From assembly GCA_032718475.1 (NCBI GenBank), contig JAUCBJ010009151.1:123160-187159 (forward strand): DNA of 64,000 bases, written 5' to 3'. Shown piece after piece: positions 1 to 14,253 of this stretch. How positions within the stretch are numbered: position 1 is the first letter of the stretch; each line of letters starts with the position of its first letter. The position numbers and the translations under genes are program-made. Origin of the DNA: Nemertoderma westbladi. Its lineage: Eukaryota; Xenacoelomorpha; Nemertodermatida; Nemertodermatidae. A model generated the notes under the pieces. The model was not told the origin of the DNA, did not search any database, and saw only the letters and a list, made by a program, of their open reading frames with translations.

Positions 1-2402
1 CGCTGTCCTTGTGTAGCCACTGTTATACCGACCAGTAATCGCTGCACTCGTGTAGCCACTGTTATACCAACCGGTAATCGCTGCACTCGTGTTGCCACTG
101 TTATACCAACTGGTAATTGCTGCACTCGTGTAGCCACTGTTATACCGACCAGTAATCGCTGCACCCGTGTAGCCACTGTTATACCAACCGGTAATTGCTG
201 CACTCATGTAGCCACTGTTATACCAACTGGTAATCACTGCACTCGTGTAGCCACTGCTACACCAACTGGTAATTGCTGCACTCGTGCAGCCACTGTCATA
301 CTGACTGGTAATTGCTGCACTCGTGTAGCCACAGTTATACCAACCAGTAATCGCTGCACTTGTGTTGCCACTGTTATACCAACCAGTAATCACTGCACTC
401 ATGTAGCCACTGTTACACCAAATGGTAATCGCTGCACTCATGTAGCCACTGTTATACCGACTAGTAATCGCTACACTCGTGTAGCCACTGTTACACCAAC
501 TGGTAATCGCTGCACTTGTTTAGCCACTGTTATACCGACCGGTAATCGCTGCACTCGTGTTGCCACTGTTACACCAACTGGTAATCGCTGCACTCGTGTT
601 GCCGCTGTTATACCGACCAGTAATTGCTGCACTCATGTAGCCACTGTTATACCAACCGATAATCGCTGCACTCGTGTAACCACTGTTATACCAAACCGGT
701 AATCGCTGCACTAGTGTAGCCACTGTATACTGACCAGTAATCGCTGCACTCGTTTAGCTACTGTTAAAGCAACCGGTAATCGCTGCACACGTGTAGTCAC
801 TGTTATACCAACCAGTAATCGCTGCACTCATGTAGCCACTGTTATACCGACCGGTAATTGCTACACTCATTTAGCCACTGTTATACCAACCGGTTATCGC
901 TGCACTCGTGTAGCCACTGTTATACCAACCAGTAATCTCTGCACTCGTGTTGCCACTGTAACACCAACTGGTAATTGCTGCACTCATTTAGCCACTGTTA
1001 TACCGACCGTAAATCACTGCACTCGTGTAGCCACTGTTATACCAACTGGTAATCGGTGCACTCGTTTAGCCACTGTTATACCAACCGGTAATCGCTGCAC
1101 TCGTGTAGCCACTGTTTTACCGACCGGTAAATGCTACACTCGTTTAGCCACTGTTATACCGACCAGATATCTGCACTCGTGTAGCCACTGTTATACCGAC
1201 TGGTAATCGCTGCACTCGTGTAGCCACTGTTATACTGACCGGTAATCGCTGCACTTGTGTAGCCACTGTTATACTGACCAGTCATCACTGCACTCGTGTA
1301 GCCACTGTTACACCGACCAGTAGTCGCTGCACTCATGTAGCCACTGTTATACCAACTGGTAATCACTGCACTCGTGTAGCCATTGTTATACCAACCGGTA
1401 ACCGCTGCACTCGTGAAACCAATGTTATACCGACTGGTAAATGCTACACTCGTTTAGCCACTGTTACACCAACTGGTAATCGCTGCACACGTGTAGCCAC
1501 TGTTATACCGACCAGTAATCACTGCACTCGTGTAGCCACTGTTACACCAACTGGTAATTGCTGCACTCGTGTAGCCACTGTTATACCAACCGGTAATCAC
1601 TGCACTCGTGTAGCCACTGTTACACCGACCAGTAGTCGCTGCACTCATGTAGCCACTGTTATACCAACTGGTAATCGTTGCACTCGCTTAGCCACTGTTA
1701 TACCAACTGGTAATCGCTGCACTCATGTAGCCACTTTTATACTGACTGGTAATCGCTGCACTCGTGTAGCCACTTTTATACCGACTGCTTAATTGCTACA
1801 CTCGTTTAACAACTGTTATACCAACCGGTAATCGCTGCACTCGTGTAGCCACTGTTATACCGACTGGTAATTGCTACACTCATGTAGCCACTGTTATACC
1901 GACCAGTAATAGCTGCACTCGTGTAGCCACTGTTATACCAACCGGTAATCGCTGCACTCGTGTTGCCACTGTTACACCAACTGGTAATCGCTGCACTCGT
2001 GTAGCCACTGTTATACCGACCAGTAATCGCTGCACTCGTGTAGCCACTGTTATACCAACCAGTAATCGCTGCACTTGTTTAGCCACTGTTATACCGACCA
2101 GTAATCGCTGCACTCGTGTAGCCACTGTTATACCAACAAGTAATCGCTGCACTCATGTTGCCACTGTTATACCGACCAGTAATCGCTGCACTCATGTAGC
2201 TACTGTTATACCAACCGGTAATCGATGCACTCATGCAGCCACTGTTATACCGACCAGTAATCACTGCACTCGTTTAGCCACTTTTATACCAACTGGTAAT
2301 TGCTACACTCGTGTAGCCACTTTTACACCGACCAGTAATTGCTGCACTCGTGTAGCCACTGTCATACCAACTGGTAATCGGTGCATTCGTTTAGCCACTG
2401 TT

Positions 2403-2502
2403 NNNNNNNNNNNNNNNNNNNNNNNNNNNNNNNNNNNNNNNNNNNNNNNNNNNNNNNNNNNNNNNNNNNNNNNNNNNNNNNNNNNNNNNNNNNNNNNNNN
2501 NN
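2403..2502. other. Assembly gap (100 N)
   Basis: Exactly 100 N inside the 39-bp array, the conventional size for a gap of unknown length. Array sequence on both sides has the same unit, so the true number of units here is unknown and left-block copy counts are minimum estimates. Confidence 0.99.
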
Positions 2503-3599
2503 ACTGTTACACCAACTGGTAATCACTGCACTCGTGTAGCCACTGTTACACCAACTTGTAATCGCTGCACTCATGTAGCCACTGTTATACCGACCAGTAA
2601 TCGCTGCACTCGTGTAGCCACTGTTATACCAACCGGTAATCGCTGCAATCGTGTAGCCACTGTTATACCTACCAGTAATCGCTGCACTCGTGTAGCCACT
2701 GTTATACCAACCGGTAATCGCTGCACTTGTGTAGCCACTTTTATACCGACCGGTAATTGCTACACTCGTTTAGCCACTGTTATACCAACCAGTAATCACT
2801 GCACTTGTGTACCCACTGTTATACCGACCAGTAATCGCTGCACTTGTATAGCCACTGTTATACCGACCGGTAATCGCTGCACTCGTGTAGCCACTGTTAT
2901 ACCAACCGGTAATCGCTGCACTAATGTAGCCACTGTTATACCAACCGGTAATCACTGCACTCATGTAGCCACTGTTACACCAACTGGTAATCGCTGCACT
3001 CATGAAGCCACTGTTGTACCGACCAGTAATCGCTGCACTTGTTTAGCCACTGTTATACCGACTGGTATTTGCTACACTCATGTAGCCACTGTTACACCGA
3101 CCAGTAATCGCTGCACTCATGTAGCCACTGTTATACCAACTGGTAATCGGTGCATTCGTTTAGCCACTGTCATACCAACCGGTTATCGCTGCACTCGTGT
3201 AGCCACTTTTATACCGACCAGTAATCGCTGCACTCGTATAGCCACTGTTATACCAACCGGTAATCACTGCACTCATGTAGCCACTGTTATACCGACAAGT
3301 AATCGCTGCACTCGTGTAGCCACTGATACACCAACTGGTAATCACTGCACTCGTGTAGCCACTGTTACACCAACTGGTAATCGCTGCACTCATGTAGCCA
3401 CTGTTATACCGACCAGTAATCGCTGCACTCGTGTAGCCACTGTTATACCAACCGGTAATCGCTGCACTCATGTTGCCACTGTTACACCAACTGGTAATTG
3501 CTGCACTCGTGTAGCCACTGTTATACCAACCGGTAATCACTGCACTCGTGTAGCCACTGTTATACCGACCAGTAATCGCTGCCCTCATGTAGCCACTGT

Positions 3600-6480
3600 T
3601 ATACCAACCGGTAATCGCTGCACTCGTGTAGCCACTTTTATACCGACCGGTAATTGCTACACTCGTTTAGCCACTGTTATACCAACCAGTAATCGCTGCA
3701 CTCGTGTAGCCACTGTTATACTGACCAGTAATCGCTGCACTCGTGTAGCCACTGTTACACCGACCAGTGATCGCTGCACTCGTGTAGCCACTGTCATATC
3801 AACTGGAAATCGGTGCACTCGTGTAGCCACTGTTATACCAACCGGTAATCGCTGCACTCATGTTGCCACTGTTATACCGACCAGTAATCGCTGCACTCAT
3901 GTAGCTACTGTTATACCAACCGGTAATCGCTGCACTCATGCAGCCACTGTTATACCGACCAGTAATCACTGCACTCGTTTAGCCACTTTTATACCAACTG
4001 GTAATTGCTACACTCGTGTAGCCACTTTTACACCGACCAGTAATTGCTGCACTCGTGTAGCCACTGTCATACCAACTGGTAATCGGTGCATTCGTTTAGC
4101 CACTGTTATACCAACCGGTAATCGCTGCACTCGTGTAGCCACTTTTATACTGACCGGTAATTGCTTCACTCGTTTAGCCACTGTTATACCAACCGGTAAT
4201 CGCTGCACTCGTGTAGCCACTGTTATACTGACTGGTAATTGCTACACTCGTGTAGACACTATTATACCAACTGGTAATCACTGCACTCGTGTAGCCACTG
4301 TTACACCAACTGGTAATTGCTGCACTCGTGTAGCCACTGTTATACCGACTGGTAATCGCTGCACTCGTGTAGCCACAGTTATACCAACCAGCAATCGCTT
4401 CACTCATGTAGCCATTGTTATACCAACCGGTAATCACTGCACTCATGTAGCCACTGTTACACCAACTGGTAATCGCTGCACTCGTGTAGCCACTGTTATA
4501 CCGACCAGTAATCACTGCACTCGTGTAGCCACTGTTACACCAACTGGTAATTGCTGTACTCGTGTAGCCACTGTTATACCAACCGGTAATCACTGCACTC
4601 GTGTAGCCACTGTTATTCCGACCAGTAATCGCTGTACTCATGTAGCCACTGTTATACCGACCAGTAATTGCTGCACTCATGTAGCCACTGTTATACCGAC
4701 CAGTAATCGCTGCACTCGTGTAGCCACTGTTATACTGACTGGAAATCGCTGCAATCGTGTAGCCACTGTTATACCAATTGGTAATTGGTGCACTCGTTTA
4801 GCCACTGTTAAACCAACCTGTAATTGCTGCACTCGTGTAGCCACTGTTATACCAACCGGTAATTGCTACACTTGTTTAGCCACTGTTATACTGACCGCAA
4901 ATCGCTGCGCTCGTGTAGCCATTGTTATACCGACCAGTAATCGCTGCACTCGTATAGCCACTGTTATACCGACCGGTAATCGCTGCACTCGTGTAGCCAC
5001 TATTATACCAACCGGTAATCGCTGCACTCGTGTAGCCACTGTTATACCGACCAGTAATCACTGCACTCATATAGCCACTGTTATACCGACCGGTAATCGC
5101 TGCACTCGTGTAGCCACTATTATACCAACCGGTAATCGCTGCACTCGTGTAGCCACTGTTATACCGACAAGTAATCGCTGCACTCATGTAGCCACTGTTA
5201 TACCGACCGGTAATCGCTGCACTCGTGTAGCCACTGTTATACCGACCAGTAATTGCTGCACTTGTGTAGCCACTGTTATACCAACTGGTAATCGCTGCAC
5301 TCGTGTGGCCACTGTTACACCAACTGGTAATTGCTGCACTCGTGTAGCCACTGTTATACCGACCAGTAATCACTGCTCTCGTTTAGCCACTGTTAGACCG
5401 ACCAGTAATCGCTGCACTCGTGTAGCCACTGTTATACCAACATCTAACCGCTGCACTCATGTTGCCACTGTTATACCGACCAGTAATCGCTGCACTCATG
5501 TAGCCACTGTTATACCAACTGGTAATCTCTGCACTCATGTAGCCACTGTTATACCGACCAGTAATCGCTGCACTCGTTTACCCACTGTTATACCGACCGA
5601 TAATCGCTGCTCTCATGTAGCCACTGTTACACCAACTGGTAATCGCTGCACTCGTGTTGCCACTGTTATACCGACCAGTAATTGCTGCACTCATGTAGCC
5701 ACTGTTATACCAACCGGTAATCGCTGCACTCATGTAGCCAGTGTTATACCAACAGGTAATCGCTGCACTCGTGTAGCCACTGTTATACCGACCAGTAATC
5801 GCTGCACTCGTTTAGCCACTGTTATACCAACCGGTAATCGCTGCACTCGTGTAGCCACTGGTATACCGACAAGTAATCGCTGTACTCATGTAGCCACTGT
5901 TATACCAACTGGTAATTGCTGCACTCATGTAGCCACTGCTATACCGAACGGAAATCGCTGCACTCGTGTAGCCACTGTTATACCAACTGATAATTGGTGC
6001 ACTTGTTTAGCCACTGTTATACCAACCGGTAATTGCTGCACTCGTGTAGCCACTGTTATACTGACCGGTAATTGCTACACTCGTTTAGCCACTGTTATAC
6101 CGACCGGAAATCACTGCACTCATGTAGCCACTGTTATACTGACCAGTAATCGCTGCACTCATCTAGCCACTGTTATACCGAGCAGTAATTACTGCACTCG
6201 TGTAGCCACTGTTATACCGACTAGTAATCGCTGCACTCGTGTAGCCACTGTTACACCAACTGGTAATTGCTGCACTCGTGTAGCCGCTGTTAAACCAACT
6301 GGTAATCGCTGCACTCGTGTAGCCACTGTTATTCTGACCAGTAATCGCTGCACTCGTGTAGCCACTGTTATACCAACTGGTAATCACTGCACTCATGTAG
6401 CCACTGTTACACCAACTGGTAATCGCTGCACTCGTGTAGCCACTGTTATACCGACCAGTAATCGCTGCACTCATTTACCC
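3600..6480. repeat. Higher-order duplicated block of the 39-bp array, copy 1
   Basis: The variant order of units here recurs almost exactly 6279 bp (161 x 39) to the right. Matching landmarks lie at 3657/9936, 4008/10287, 4174/10453, 4876/11155 and 6163/12442, with only a few differences. This is a segmental duplication within the satellite rather than independent drift of units. Block edges are approximate. Confidence 0.85.
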
Positions 6481-9400
6481 ACTGTTATACCAACCGCTAA
6501 TCACTGCACTCATGTAGCCACTGTTACACCAACTGGTAATCGCTGCCCTCGTGTAGCCACTGTTATACCGACCAGTAATCGCTGCACTCGTTTAGCCACT
6601 GTTATACCGACTGGTATTTGCTACACTCATGTAGCTGCTGTTACACCGACCAGTAATCGCTGCACTCGTGTAGCCACTGTTATACCAACTGGTAATCGGT
6701 GCATTCGTTTAGCCACTGTTATACCAACCAGTAATCGCTGCACTCGTGTAGCCACTTTTATACCGACCAGTAATCGCTGCACTCGTATAGCCACTGTTAT
6801 ACCGACCGGTAATCGCTGCACTCGTGTAGCCACTGTTATACTAACCGGTAATCGCTGCACTCGTGTAGCCACTGTTATACTGACAAGTAATTGCTGCACT
6901 CGTGTAGCCACTGTTACACCAACTGGTAATCACTGCACTCGTGTAGCCACTGTTACACCAACTGGTAATCGCTGCACTCATGTAGCCACTGTTATACCGA
7001 CCAGTAATCGCTGCACTCGTGTAGCCACTGTTATACCAACCGGTAATCGCTGCAATCGTGTAGCCACTGTTATACCTACCAGTAATCGCTGCACTCGTGT
7101 AGCCACTGTTATACCAACCGGTAATCGCTGCACTTGTGTAGCCACTTTTATACCGACCGGTAATTGCTACACTCGTTTAGCCACTGTTATACCAACCAGT
7201 AATCACTGCACTTGTGTACCCACTGTTATACCGACCAGTAATCGCTGCACTTGTATAGCCACTGTTATACCGACCGGTAATCGCTGCACTCGTGTAGCCA
7301 CTGTTATACCAACCGGTAATCGCTGCACTAATGTAGCCACTGTTATACCAACCGGTAATCACTGCACTCATGTAGCCACTGTTACACCAACTGGTAATCG
7401 CTGCACTCGTGAAGCCACTGTTGTACCGACCAGTAATCGCTGCACTTGTTTAGCCACTGTTATACCGACTGGTATTTGCTACACTCATGTAGCCACTGTT
7501 ACACCGACCAGTAATCGCTGCACTCATGTAGCCACTGTTATACCAAGTGGTAATCGGTGCATTCGTTTAGCCACTGTTATACCAACCGGTTATTGCTGCA
7601 CTCGTGTAGCCACTTTTATACCGACCAGTAATCGCTGCACTCGTATAGCCACTGTTATACCGACCGGTAATCGCTGCACTCGTGTAGCCACTGTTATACC
7701 AACCGGTAATCACTGCACTCGTGTAGCCACTGTTATACCGACAAGTAATCGCTGCACTCGTGTAGCCACTGATACACCAACTGGTAATCACTGTACTCGT
7801 GTAGCCACTGTTACACCAACTGGTAATCGCCGCACTCATGTAGCCACTGTTATACCGACCAGTAATCGCTGCACTCGTGTAGCCACTGTTATACCAACCG
7901 GTAATCGCTGCACTCATGTTGCCACTGTTACACCAACTGGTAATTGCTGCACTCGTGTAGCCACTGTTATACCAACCGGTAATCACTGCACTCGTGTAGC
8001 CACTGTTATACCGACCAGTAATCGCTGCACTCGTGTAGCCACTGTTATACCAACCGGTAATCGCTGCACTCGTGTAGCCACTTTTATACCGACCGGTAAT
8101 TGCTACACTCGTTTAGCCACTGTTATACCAACCAGTAATCGCTGCACTCGTGTAGCCACTGTTATACCGACCAGTAATCGCTGCACTCGTGTAGCCACTG
8201 TTATACCAACTGGTAATCACTGCACTCATGTAGCCACTGTTACACCAACTGGTAATCGCTGCACTCGTGTAGCCACTGTTATACCGACCAGTAATCGCTG
8301 CACTCATTTACCCACTGTTATACCAACCGCTAATCACTGCACTCATGTAGCCACTGTTACACCAACTGGTAATCGCTGCACTCGTGTAGCCACTGTTATA
8401 CCGACCAGTAATCGCTGCACTCGTTTAGCCACTGTTATACCGACTGGTATTTGCTACACTCATGTAGCTGCTGTTACACCGACCAGTAATCGCTGCACTC
8501 GTGTAGCCACTGTTATACCAACTGGTAATCGGTGCATTCGTTTAGCCACTGTTATACCAACCAGTAATCGCTGCACTCGTGTAGCCACTTTTATACCGAC
8601 CAGTAATCGCTGCACTCGTATAGCCACTGTTATACCGACCGGTAATCGCTGCACTCGTGTAGCCACTGTTATACTAACCGGTAATCGCTGCACTCGTGTA
8701 GCCACTGTTATACTGACAAGTAATTGCTGCACTCGTGTAGCCACTGTTACACCAACTGGTAATCACTGCACTCGTGTAGCCACTGTTACACCAACTGGTA
8801 ATCGCTGCACTCATGTAGCCACTGTTATACCGACCAGTAATCGCTGCACTCGTGTAGCCACTGTTATACCAACCGGTAATCGCTGCAATCGTGTAGCCAC
8901 TGTTATACCTACCAGTAATCGCTGCACTCGTGTAGCCACTGTTATACCAACCGGTAATCGCTGCACTTGTGTAGCCACTTTTATACCGACCGGTAATTGC
9001 TACACTCGTTTAGCCACTGTTATACCAACCAGTAATCACTGCACTTGTGTACCCACTGTTATACCGACCAGTAATCGCTGCACTTGTATAGCCACTGTTA
9101 TACCGACCGGTAATCGCTGCACTCGTGTAGCCACTGTTATACCAACCGGTAATCGCTGCACTAATGTAGCCACTGTTATACCAACCGGTAATCACTGCAC
9201 TCATGTAGCCACTGTTACACCAACTGGTAATCGCTGCACTCGTGAAGCCACTGTTGTACCGACCAGTAATCGCTGCACTTGTTTAGCCACTGTTATACCG
9301 ACTGGTATTTGCTACACTCATGTAGCCACTGTTACACCGACCAGTAATCGCTGCACTCATGTAGCCACTGTTATACCAACTGGTAATCGGTGCATTCGTT

Positions 9401-10010
9401 TAGCCACTGTTATACCAACCGGTTATCGCTGCACTCGTGTAGCCACTTTTATACCGACCAGTAATCGCTGCACTCGTATAGCCACTGTTATACCGACCGG
9501 TAATCGCTGCACTCGTGTAGCCACTGTTATACCAACCGGTAATCACTGCACTCGTGTAGCCACTGTTATACCGACAAGTAATCGCTGCACTCGTGTAGCC
9601 ACTGATACACCAACTGGTAATCACTGCACTCGTGTAGCCACTGTTACACCAACTGGTAATCGCTGCACTCATGTAGCCACTGTTATACCGACCAGTAATC
9701 GCTGCACTCGTGTAGCCACTGTTATACCAACCGGTAATCGCTGCACTCATGTTGCCACTGTTACACCAACTGGTAATTGCTGCACTCGTGTAGCCACTGT
9801 TATACCAACCGGTAATCACTGCACTCGTGTAGCCACTGTTATACCGACCAGTAATCGCTGCACTCGTGTAGCCACTGTTATACCAACCGGTAATCGCTGC
9901 ACTCGTGTAGCCACTTTTATACCGACCGGTAATTGCTACACTCGTTTAGCCACTGTTATACCAACCAGTAATCGCTGCACTCGTGTAGCCACTGTTATAC
10001 TGACCAGTAA
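6350..10010. repeat. Tandem 1833-bp (47-unit) higher-order repeat
   Basis: Two adjacent blocks of 47 units (1833 bp each) share the same order of variant units: landmarks at 6627/8460, 7177/9010 and 7567/9400 are nearly identical. Part of the same block is also found immediately after the N gap (landmark 2770 versus 7177, offset 4407 bp, or 113 units). This is a higher-order satellite repeat. Confidence 0.85.
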
Positions 10011-12770
10011 TCGCTGCACTCGTGTAGCCACTGTTACACCGACCAGTGATCGCTGCACTCGTGTAGCCACTGTCATATCAACTGGAAATCGGTGCACTCG
10101 TGTAGCCACTGTTATACCAACCGGTAATCGCTGCACTCATGTTGCCACTGTTATACCGACCAGTAATCGCTGCACTCATGTAGCTACTGTTATACCAACC
10201 GGTAATCGCTGCACTCATGCAGCCACTGTTATACCGACCAGTAATCACTGCACTCGTTTAGCCACTTTTATACCAACTGGTAATTGCTACACTCGTGTAG
10301 CCACTTTTACACCGACCAGTAATTGCTGCACTCGTGTAGCCACTGTCATACCAACTGGTAATCGGTGCATTCGTTTAGCCACTGTTATACCAACCGGTAA
10401 TCGCTGCACTCGTGTAGCCACTTTTATACTGACCGGTAATTGCTTCACTCGTTTAGCCACTGTTATACCAACCGGTAATCGCTGCACTCGTGTAGCCACT
10501 GTTATACTGACTGGTAATTGCTACACTCGTGTAGACACTATTATACCAACTGGTAATCACTGCACTCGTGTAGCCACTGTTACACCAACTGGTAATTGCT
10601 GCACTCGTGTAGCCACTGTTATACCGACTGGTAATCGCTGCACTCGTGTAGCCACAGTTATACCAACCAGTAATCGCTGCACTCATGTAGCCATTGTTAT
10701 ACCAACCGGTAATCACTGCACTCATGTAGCCACTGTTACACCAACTGGTAATCGCTGCACTCGTGTAGCCACTGTTATACCGACCAGTAATCACTGCACT
10801 CGTGTAGCCACTGTTACACCAACTGGTAATTGCTGTACTCGTGTAGCCACTGTTATACCAACCGGTAATCACTGCACTCGTGTAGCCACTGTTATTCCGA
10901 CCAGTAATCGCTGTACTCATGTAGCCACTGTTATACCGACCAGTAATTGCTGCACTCATGTAGCCACTGTTATACCGACCAGTAATCGCTGCACTCGTGT
11001 AGCCACTGTTATACTGACTGGAAATCGCTGCAATCGTGTAGCCACTGTTATAGCAATTGGTAATTGGTGCACTCGTTTAGCCACTGTTAAACCAACCTGT
11101 AATTGCTGCACTCGTGTAGCCACTGTTATACCAACCGGTAATTGCTACACTTGTTTAGCCACTGTTATACTGACCGCAAATCGCTGCGCTCGTGTAGCCA
11201 TTGTTATACCGACCAGTAATCGCTGCACTCGTATAGCCACTGTTATACCGACCGGTAATCGCTGCACTCGTGTAGCCACTATTATACCAACCGGTAATCG
11301 CTGCACTCGTGTAGCCACTGTTATACCGACCAGTAATCACTGCACTCATATAGCCACTGTTATACCGACCGGTAATCGCTGCACTCGTGTAGCCACTATT
11401 ATACCAACCGGTAATCGCTGCACTCGTGTAGCCACTGTTATACCGACAAGTAATCGCTGCACTCATGTAGCCACTGTTATACCGACCGGTAATCGCTGCA
11501 CTCGTGTAGCCACTGTTATACCGACCAGTAATTGCTGCACTTGTGTAGCCACTGTTATACCAACTGGTAATCGCTGCACTCGTGTGGCCACTGTTACACC
11601 AACTGGTAATTGCTGCACTCGTGTAGCCACTGTTATACCGACCAGTAATCACTGCTCTCGTTTAGCCACTGTTAGACCGACCAGTAATCGCTGCACTCGT
11701 GTAGCCACTGTTATACCAACATCTAACCGCTGCACTCATGTTGCCACTGTTATACCGACCAGTAATCGCTGCACTCATGTAGCCACTGTTATACCAACTG
11801 GTAATCTCTGCACTCATGTAGCCACTGTTATACCGACCAGTAATCGCTGCACTCGTTTACCCACTGTTATACCGACCGATAATCGCTGCTCTCATGTAGC
11901 CACTGTTACACCAACTGGTAATCGCTGCACTCGTGTTGCCACTGTTATACCGACCAGTAATTGCTGCACTCATGTAGCCACTGTTATACCAACCGGTAAT
12001 CGCTGCACTCATGTAGCCAGTGTTATACCAACAGGTAATCGCTGCACTCGTGTAGCCACTGTTATACCGACCAGTAATCGCTGCACTCGTTTAGCCACTG
12101 TTATACCAACCGGTAATCGCTGCACTCGTGTAGCCACTGGTATACCGACAAGTAATCGCTGTACTCATGTAGCCACTGTTATACCAACTGGTAATTGCTG
12201 CACTCATGTAGCCACTGCTATACCGAACGGAAATCGCTGCACTCGTGTAGCCACTGTTATACCAACTGATAATTGGTGCACTTGTTTAGCCACTGTTATA
12301 CCAACCGGTAATTGCTGCACTCGTGTAGCCACTGTTATACTGACCGGTAATTGCTACACTCGTTTAGCCACTGTTATACCGACCGGAAATCACTGCACTC
12401 ATGTAGCCACTGTTATACTGACCAGTAATCGCTGCACTCATCTAGCCACTGTTATACCGAGCAGTAATTACTGCACTCGTGTAGCCACTGTTATACCGAC
12501 TAGTAATCGCTGCACTCGTGTAGCCACTGTTACACCAACTGGTAATCGCTGCACTCGTGTAGCCGCTGTTAAACCAACTGGTAATCGCTGCACTCGTGTA
12601 GCCACTGTTATTCCGACCAGTAATCGCTGCACTCGTGTAGCCACTGTTATACCAACTGGTAATCACTGCACTCATGTAGCCACTGTTACACCAACTGGTA
12701 ATCGCTGCACTCGTGTAGCCACTGTTATACCGACCAGTAATCGCTGCACTCATTTACCCACTGTTATACC
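9880..12770. repeat. Higher-order duplicated block of the 39-bp array, copy 2
   Basis: Right partner of the block at about 3600-6480, offset 6279 bp. After about 12800 the two copies remain related but diverge in unit order. Near-identity implies recent duplication, unequal exchange or an assembly-level repeat. Confidence 0.85.
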
Positions 12771-14253
12771 AACCGCTAATCACTGCACTCATGTAGCCAC
12801 TGTTACACCAACTGGTAATCGCTGCACTCGTGTAGCCACTGTTATACCAACCAGTAATCGCTGCACTCGTTTAGTCACTGTTATACCGACTGGTAATTGC
12901 TACACTAGTGTAGCCACTGTTACACCGACCAGTAATCGCAGCACTTGTGTAGCCACTGTTATACCAACTGGTAATCGGTGCATTCGTTTAGCCACTGTTT
13001 ACCAACCGGTAATCGCTGCACTCATGTAGCCACTTTTATACCGACCGGTAATTGCTACACTCGTTTAGCCACTGTTATACCAACCGATAATCGCTGCACT
13101 CATGTAGCCACTGTTATACCGACTGGTAATCGCTGCACTCGTGTAGCCACAGTTATACCAACCAGTAATCGCTGCACTGATGTAGCCACTGTTATACCAA
13201 CCGGTAATCACTGCACTCATGTAGACACTGTTACACCAACAACTGGTAATCGCTGCACTCGTGTAGCCACTGTTATACCGACCAGTAATCTCTGCAATCG
13301 TTTAGCCACTGTTATACCGACTGGTATTTGCTACACTCATGTAGCCACTGTTACACCGACCAGTAATCGCTGCACTCGTGTAGCCACTGTTATACCAACT
13401 GGTAATCAGTGCATTCGTTTAACCACTGTTATACCAACTGGTAATCGCTGCACTCGTGTAGCCACTTTTATACCGACTGCTTAATTGCTACACTCGTTTA
13501 GCCACTGTTATACCAACCAGTAATCGCTGCACTCATGTAGCCACTGTTATACTGACCAGTAATCGCTGCACTCGTATAGGCACTGTTACACCGACCGGTA
13601 ATCGCTGCACTCGTGTAGCCACTATTATACCAACCGGTAATCGCTGCACTCGTGTAGCCACTGTTATACCGACCAGTAATCGCTGTACTCATGTAGCCAC
13701 TGTTATACCGACCAGTAATTGCTGCACTCGTGTAGCCATTGTTATACTGACCGGAAATCGCTGCACTCGTGTAGCCACTGTTATACCAACTGGTAATTGG
13801 TGCACTTGTTTAGCCACTGTTATAACAACCGGTAATTGCTGCACTTGTGTAGCCACTGTCATACCAACCGGTAATTGCTACACTTGTTTAGCCACTGTTA
13901 TACTGACCGGAAATCGCTGCGCTCGTGTAGCCTCTGTTATACTGACCAGTAATCACTGCACTCATATAGCCACTGTTATACCGACCAGTAATCGCTGCAC
14001 TCGTATAGCCACTGTTATACTGACCAGTAATCGCTGCACTCATGTAGCCACTGTTATACCAACCGGTAATCGCTGCACTCGTGTAGCCACTGTTATACCA
14101 ACTGGTAATCGGTGCATTCGTTTAGCCACTGTTATACCAACCGGTAATAGCTGCACTTGTGTAGCCACTTTTATACCGACCGGTAATTGCCACACTCGTT
14201 TAGCCACTGTTATACCAACCAGTAATCGCTGCACTCATGTAGCCACTGTTATA

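Larger units (their letters stand above)
5305..13029 (+). other. Repeat-encoded giant open frame, probably not a gene
   Basis: A stop-free frame of 2574 codons running through about 198 satellite units. It would encode a 13-residue repeat, typically ATVIPTSNRCTRV with R/H/C and S/G alternations. The unit length is a multiple of 3 and this frame has very few codons one step from a stop (mainly TGC), so long openness is expected without selection. The other frames are open too but break more often because they contain Tyr, Trp, Gln or Leu codons. No signal peptide, no non-repeat domain and no splice context are seen. A Thr- and Cys-rich solenoid protein is a remote alternative. Confidence 0.2.
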
